Position numbers and translations under genes: made by a program. The notes under the pieces are model-generated. The model was not told the DNA's origin. It saw only the letters and a program-made list of their open reading frames with translations, and searched no databases. DNA of 10,670 bases from JAQWUY01 sp049615605. GTDB lineage: Bacteria; Pseudomonadota; Alphaproteobacteria; JAQWUY01. The stretch covers positions 1 through 10,670 of the forward strand of contig JBMZFW010000040.1 of assembly GCA_049615605.1 (NCBI GenBank). The letters run 5' to 3'. How positions within the stretch are numbered: the first letter of the stretch is position 1; every line of letters begins with the position of its first letter. Positions 6,564 through 10,670 of this stretch are shown here, piece by piece.

Positions 6564-7046
6564 TTACACTTTTTTAATGGTTTTAGCAAACATATCTTGG
6601 AAAAATATTAACACCACACCGCTGAAAATTAATATGTCCGCAACATTAAAAGTTGGAAAGTAATATTTATCATAAGAAACACTAATAAAATCAACCACAC
6701 CGCCAATTGCCATACGGTCAATTAAATTACCAATTGCCCCACCTAAAATCATAGAAAGTCCCGTGGAAGTTAAATATTGGCTTGTCTTTTTCAACCAAAT
6801 AACAAGCCCCAAAATGATAGCACCAGTTAACAAAATAATTGGCAACTGATTATCATTGGAAAACATTGAAAAGCTTACACCTTTGTTTATTGCCACATGT
6901 AAATTAATTTCAAATTCACCCAATTCAAATATATTTGTCCCAAACATCTTTTTATAAAAAGTATTTTTAACCCAATATTTACTAAATTGGTCAGCGATAA
7001 AAAATAAGCTAGATAAAATTAAAAAAAGATAAAATTGTATACGCAT
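6564..7046 (-). CDS. lspA: Lipoprotein signal peptidase (signal peptidase II)
   Basis: An inner-membrane aspartic protease that removes signal peptides from diacylglyceryl-modified prolipoproteins. The 160 residues have four predicted membrane segments (about 5-20, 68-85, 96-108 and 136-152), the usual topology and length. Conserved boxes are ADQFSKYW (18-25), NKGVSFSMF (54-62, corresponding to the NxGxAF box), GGAIGNLIDRM (102-112, catalytic Asp110) and FNVADILI (133-140, catalytic Asp137). The ATG immediately follows the ribF stop (TAAATG, no gap), and a GGA lies about eight bases upstream inside ribF, so the two are surely co-transcribed. In many proteobacteria ileS lies between ribF and lspA; here it is missing. 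The next gene downstream encodes a likely LspA substrate. Confidence 0.96.
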   Translation of the reverse strand: MRIQFYLFLILSSLFFIADQFSKYWVKNTFYKKMFGTNIFELGEFEINLHVAINKGVSFSMFSNDNQLPIILLTGAIILGLVIWLKKTSQYLTSTGLSMILGGAIGNLIDRMAIGGVVDFISVSYDKYYFPTFNVADILIFSGVVLIFFQDMFAKTIKKV

Positions 7047-7982
7047 TTAATTTTCCAAATGGATTTTTTTTGCCACATCGCAATCATTGTTAATTGCAGA
7101 TTTTAATTCTTCAAGTCCAGAAAACTTCTTTTCTTCACGAATAAAATCAATAAACTGGACTGATACATCTTGTTCATAAATATCTTTATCAAAATCAAAT
7201 AAGTGTACTTCCAATGTTTCTTGCGGATTATCAACGGTTGGACGAATGCCAAAATTTGCAACACCTGAAATCATTTTATCTTCGCCTAAAATATTTAATT
7301 TAACCGCATACACACCATATTTTGGACGAATTGTATATTTATCAAGTTTAATATTTGCCGTTGGAAAACCAATTGTTGCACCAAGCTGTTGCCCCTTTGA
7401 TACCGTTCCTGTTATTTCAAAATTTCTGCCCAATTGTGAATTAACCTTTTTTATATCACCAGATTTAATATGCGTGCGAACAGTTGTTGATGCAAGGGTT
7501 GAACCGTCACTATCAATTACCTCATCAATAATTAAAGTTTCAAATGCGTTATTGGTTTTAAGGGTGTCAATATTACCGTCACGCCCCTTGCCAAATTTAA
7601 AATCGTATCCCGCAACAACCACACTTGCACCAATTCCATCAATAAGTATATTTTGCATAAATTCATTTGATGTCATATCCTTGACCTTTTCAAAATCAAG
7701 TGCAACCACATCATTTGCACCCAAATCTTTCATATACTTTGTTTTAAGTTGTAATGAAGTAATTGTAAATGGCTGGCTATCAGTTAAAAAATAATACTTT
7801 GGGTGAAGTGCAAAGGTTAATATAACAAGTGGTTTATTTTTATCATCAGCCATCTTTTTTGCATTAATAACAAGTTCTTGGTGCCCCAAATGAACACCGT
7901 CAAAATTACCAAGCACCACCACACAATTTTTTAAATCGTCTGGATATTTATTTAAATCAGTAATTGGTTTGTTTTCCGCCAT
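7047..7982 (-). CDS. ribF: Bifunctional riboflavin kinase / FAD synthetase
   Basis: Phosphorylates riboflavin to FMN and then adenylylates FMN to FAD. The protein has 311 residues, the normal length. The N-terminal nucleotidyltransferase domain opens with VLGNFDGVHLGHQEL (23-37), the HIGH-like ATP site, and has YDFKFGKGRDGN and later STTVRTHIKSGD near the domain end. The C-terminal kinase domain contains GFPTAN (the Mg-ATP and flavin PTAN motif), YGVYAVKL, GVANFGIRPTV and LEVHLFDFD, all typical. It is the first gene of a minus-strand operon ending in mutL. The ATG at 7982 is preceded by AAGG only two bases away, a poor spacing, but no better in-frame start exists and the N-terminus aligns with the family. 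The leader is only about 27 bases, so there is no room for an FMN riboswitch. Confidence 0.96.
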   Translation of the reverse strand: MAENKPITDLNKYPDDLKNCVVVLGNFDGVHLGHQELVINAKKMADDKNKPLVILTFALHPKYYFLTDSQPFTITSLQLKTKYMKDLGANDVVALDFEKVKDMTSNEFMQNILIDGIGASVVVAGYDFKFGKGRDGNIDTLKTNNAFETLIIDEVIDSDGSTLASTTVRTHIKSGDIKKVNSQLGRNFEITGTVSKGQQLGATIGFPTANIKLDKYTIRPKYGVYAVKLNILGEDKMISGVANFGIRPTVDNPQETLEVHLFDFDKDIYEQDVSVQFIDFIREEKKFSGLEELKSAINNDCDVAKKIHLEN

Positions 7983-8015
7983 AGCCTTAAACTTTAATTG
8001 TTATTTTGAAATCAC

Positions 8016-8021
8016 ATTATA
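8016..8021 (-). promoter_or_regulatory. Extended -10 promoter candidate for the ribF-lspA-bamF-pgi-mutL operon
   Basis: On the minus strand the sequence reads TGTTATAATG: a perfect TATAAT with a TGN extension just upstream. The place of a -35 box 17 bases further upstream is taken by the T-run of the pyc terminator (TTTTTT), a poor match, so recognition would depend on the extended -10. Transcription would start about 27 bases before the ribF ATG. The AT-rich setting lowers confidence. Confidence 0.5.
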
Positions 8022-8036
8022 ACAACATTTTATAAT

Positions 8037-8065
8037 AAAAAAAAGGGGTAATAAATACCCCTTTT
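8037..8065 (-). terminator. Intrinsic terminator of pyruvate carboxylase
   Basis: Two bases after the pyc stop codon, a perfect 10-base stem (8041-8050 with 8056-8065; AAAAGGGGTA on the minus strand) closes a five-base loop and is followed by a run of eight T on the minus strand (8037-8044, partly shared with the stem) and more T-rich sequence. This is a textbook rho-independent terminator, separating pyc from the ribF operon that follows in the same direction. Confidence 0.92.
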
Positions 8066-8067
8066 AA

Positions 8068-10670
8068 TTATTCCAATTCAATTAATAAATCGTGGGCGGA
8101 AACCGTATCGCCTGGCTGAATATGAACTGCTTTTACAACCCCGTCTGCTTCTGATGATACAGCTGTTTGCATTTTCATTGCTTCCAGTGATAATAGCGCT
8201 TCGCCTTTGTGAACCTTTTGTCCCACCGCAACATCAACTGTTACCACCATACCTGGCATTGGTGCTGGAATATGCTTCATATTACCATCTTCGGCTTTTG
8301 GATTAACCTTAATATCACCAGCTTTTGATTTATCAATAACCTTAACAATGCGTGGCTGACCATTGATTTCAAAGAATACTTCACGCATACCTTCTTTATC
8401 AGTATCACCGATTGTTAAGAATTTAACGATAATTGTTTTACCCTTTTCAATTTCAATATTAATTTCTTCGCCTTGTTCCATACCATAAAAGAAGTTATAT
8501 GTTGGAATAGCATCAACATTGGCATATTTTTTATTAACTTTTGCATAATCTTCAAATACTTTTGGATACATAATATATGATGCAAGTTCATTTTCGCTCA
8601 TTTTGCGACGGATTAATTTTTCCGCTTCACTTAAAGTTTTCTTTAAGTCCATATCGCCAACAATTTCACCATAGCGTTTTGTCATTGGCTTTTCGCCTTT
8701 AAGAACTTTGTCTTGAATGTTTTTCGGGAAACCATCTTTTGGTATACCAAGTTCCCCGCGCATCATCTGCACCACAGATTCAGGGAAAGCAATTTCCTTA
8801 TTCGGATCAAGAACATCTTCCACAGTCAAGTTTGATGTAACCATCATAATTGCCATATCACCAACAACTTTTGACGATGGTGTTACCTTTACAATGTCAC
8901 CAAACATTTCATTTACTTTGGCATACATTTGTGCAACTAAATGCCAACGGTCATCGCCAATACCAAGTGAAGATGCCTGTTCTTTTAAATTGGTAAATTG
9001 ACCACCTGGCATTTCGTGTAAGTAAACTTCACTAGCACCAGATTTATTGTCCGCTTCAAATCCTTGGTAAAGACGGCGAACTTGCCCCCAATAACCAGAC
9101 GCTTCACGAATTGTTTCAACATTAAGACCAGTTTCCATATCTGTATTGTTTAAGCCTTCTACAATTGAACCAAGTGCTGGTTGTGATGTAAGACCGCTCA
9201 TACTATCCATTGCACAATCAACAACATCAACGCCTGCCTCTATGGCATTAAAGTATGTGGCACCAGCGACACCAGATGTATCATGGGTGTGTAAGTGGAT
9301 TGGCATATCAACTTCATCTTTAATTGCCTTAATTAACACTTTGGTTTGGTGTGGTTTTAACAGACCTGCCATATCTTTTAATGCAATGATATGGGTACCC
9401 ATTTTTTCCATCTCTTTTGCCATGTTAACATAGTAATCAAGATTATATTTATCACGCGTCTTATCAAATATATCACCCGTATAACAAATTGTACCTTCAC
9501 AAACTTTGCCAGTTTCAAGAACCATATCAATGGCAACCTTCATATTGTCTGTCCAATTTAAACTGTCAAACACACGGAATATATCAAGCCCCGTATCAGC
9601 AGTGCGTTCAATAAAATACTTAACCGCATTATCAGGGTAATTTGCATACCCCACCGCATTTGATGCACGAAGCAACATTTGCAACATTTGGTTTGGCATC
9701 TTTTCACGCAAGCTTTCCAATCGGTGCCATGGGCATTCATTTAAGAAACGCATTGCCACATCAAATGTCGCACCGCCCCAACATTCAACTGAAAATAAAT
9801 CATTCATTTTATGTGCATAATATGGAGCTATTTTTTCAAGGTCATAAGTTCTGAACCTTGTGGCAAGTAATGATTGGTGGGCATCACGCATTGTTGTATC
9901 GGTTATCATTGGTTTTTTATTATTCTTTAACCAATCTGCTAGACCAGATGCACCTTTTTCTAAGAATATGTCCCTTGTGCCTTTTGGTATGTCTTTAAAC
10001 TTATCATATTCTGGCAATACTGGTTGTTTAATAATGTTGCTGTCTACAATTGGACGGGACGCAACTTCTTTATTACCATTTACCATTACATCACCAATGA
10101 AACTAAGTAATCTTGTTCCCGTATCACGACGCTTTGGAAAGTCAAATAATTCAGGGGTCTGGTCAATAAACTTAGTCGTATATTCACAGCTTAAGAATTT
10201 AGGGTGCTGTAATAATTGCGTTAAGAATTGTAAGTTCGTTGCAACACCACGAATACGGAATTCATCCAATGCGCGTTTCATTCGCACAATTGCTTCATCC
10301 GGTGTTGGTGCAAATGCGGTAATTTTTACCAACATTGAATCATAAAATGGTGTGATTTGTGCACCTGAATAAGCCGTACCACCATCAAGACGAATACCAA
10401 AACCCGTTGCACTTCGGTATGCATTAATACGACCGTAATCTGGAATAAAATTATTTTCTGGGTTTTCAGTTGTCAAGCGACACTGCAGTGCGTGACCATT
10501 CATTGTAATATTTTTTTGTTCTGGGACTGGGCAATCAGCCATGCCAATTTCCGCACCAAGGGCAATTAATATTTGTGATTTAACAATATCAATACCTGTG
10601 ATTACTTCGGTTACAGTGTGTTCTACTTGGATTCTTGGGTTTACTTCAATAAAGTAAAATTCACTTGTTG
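8068..10670 (-). CDS. pyc: Pyruvate carboxylase, 5' end beyond the window
   Basis: Biotin enzyme that makes oxaloacetate from pyruvate, bicarbonate and ATP to refill the TCA cycle. The reading frame is open to the right edge, giving 866 residues of a protein usually near 1150; the ATG at 10542 is internal, because the codons above it encode FYFIEVNPRIQVEHTVTEV of the biotin carboxylase domain. From that Met as residue 1: the rest of biotin carboxylase (ALQCRLTTENPENNFIPDYG, 18-37); the carboxyltransferase barrel with TTMRDAHQSLLATR (216-229, metal-ligand Asp220), ECWGGATFD (253-261), ALKDMAG (387-393, carbamylated Lys389) and HLHTHDTSG (416-424); an allosteric/tetramerisation region; and a C-terminal biotinyl domain with EAMKM (biotin Lys790, codon 8173-8175). 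Domain order is that of the single-chain alpha4 type, not the two-subunit type. No defects are seen. It ends at a strong terminator. Confidence 0.97.
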   Translation of the reverse strand, partial: TSEFYFIEVNPRIQVEHTVTEVITGIDIVKSQILIALGAEIGMADCPVPEQKNITMNGHALQCRLTTENPENNFIPDYGRINAYRSATGFGIRLDGGTAYSGAQITPFYDSMLVKITAFAPTPDEAIVRMKRALDEFRIRGVATNLQFLTQLLQHPKFLSCEYTTKFIDQTPELFDFPKRRDTGTRLLSFIGDVMVNGNKEVASRPIVDSNIIKQPVLPEYDKFKDIPKGTRDIFLEKGASGLADWLKNNKKPMITDTTMRDAHQSLLATRFRTYDLEKIAPYYAHKMNDLFSVECWGGATFDVAMRFLNECPWHRLESLREKMPNQMLQMLLRASNAVGYANYPDNAVKYFIERTADTGLDIFRVFDSLNWTDNMKVAIDMVLETGKVCEGTICYTGDIFDKTRDKYNLDYYVNMAKEMEKMGTHIIALKDMAGLLKPHQTKVLIKAIKDEVDMPIHLHTHDTSGVAGATYFNAIEAGVDVVDCAMDSMSGLTSQPALGSIVEGLNNTDMETGLNVETIREASGYWGQVRRLYQGFEADNKSGASEVYLHEMPGGQFTNLKEQASSLGIGDDRWHLVAQMYAKVNEMFGDIVKVTPSSKVVGDMAIMMVTSNLTVEDVLDPNKEIAFPESVVQMMRGELGIPKDGFPKNIQDKVLKGEKPMTKRYGEIVGDMDLKKTLSEAEKLIRRKMSENELASYIMYPKVFEDYAKVNKKYANVDAIPTYNFFYGMEQGEEINIEIEKGKTIIVKFLTIGDTDKEGMREVFFEINGQPRIVKVIDKSKAGDIKVNPKAEDGNMKHIPAPMPGMVVTVDVAVGQKVHKGEALLSLEAMKMQTAVSSEADGVVKAVHIQPGDTVSAHDLLIELE

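Noticed and set aside
7983..8015. FMN riboswitch upstream of ribF
   Set aside because: The gap to the preceding terminator is far too short and has none of the conserved RFN element sequence.
10540..10542. ATG at 10542 as the start of pyruvate carboxylase
   Set aside because: The same frame is open up to the window edge and encodes conserved biotin carboxylase sequence (EVNPRIQVEHTVTEV), so this Met is internal.

Overview
The window is compact, AT-rich bacterial chromosome carrying housekeeping genes. The protein sequences and gene order point to an alphaproteobacterium. Evidence includes a DUF3035/BamF-type lipoprotein beside lspA, pgi and mutL, a tadA-rluB pair, and a PPIase with strong likeness to the alphaproteobacterial cytoplasmic cyclophilins. 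The low G+C, very short intergenic gaps and the absence of ileS between ribF and lspA would suit an AT-rich, possibly host-associated lineage, but that is inference; I cannot place it more finely.

Left part, 1-2853. The 5' end of an oligoendopeptidase F gene (minus strand, running off the left edge) diverges from a plus-strand operon of a cyclophilin-type PPIase, tadA (tRNA A34 deaminase) and rluB (23S rRNA pseudouridine synthase). The three genes overlap by one base in TAATG junctions and should be translationally coupled. The PPIase carries a 159-residue histone H1-like tail built almost wholly of (X2-3)KK units, and it has two plausible starts that would send it to different compartments.

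Middle, 2854-2974. A nested palindromic element of about 104 bp with 21-bp perfect arms lies between the convergent rluB and mutL genes and supplies the mutL stop codon. It may be a MITE-like repeat and may double as a two-way terminator.

Right part, 2972-10670, all minus strand. A tight operon read in the order ribF, lspA, bamF-like lipoprotein, pgi, mutL covers flavin cofactor synthesis, lipoprotein maturation, outer-membrane assembly, glycolysis and mismatch repair. It starts at a probable extended -10 promoter just downstream of a strong intrinsic terminator. That terminator ends the last gene, pyruvate carboxylase, whose 5' end lies beyond the right edge.

No CRISPR array, insertion sequence with a transposase, prophage, tRNA or rRNA was seen. 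No stretch over 300 bases lacks a gene. I do not see a new multi-gene system; the items most worth a second look are the lysine-tailed PPIase with its double start and the palindromic element.
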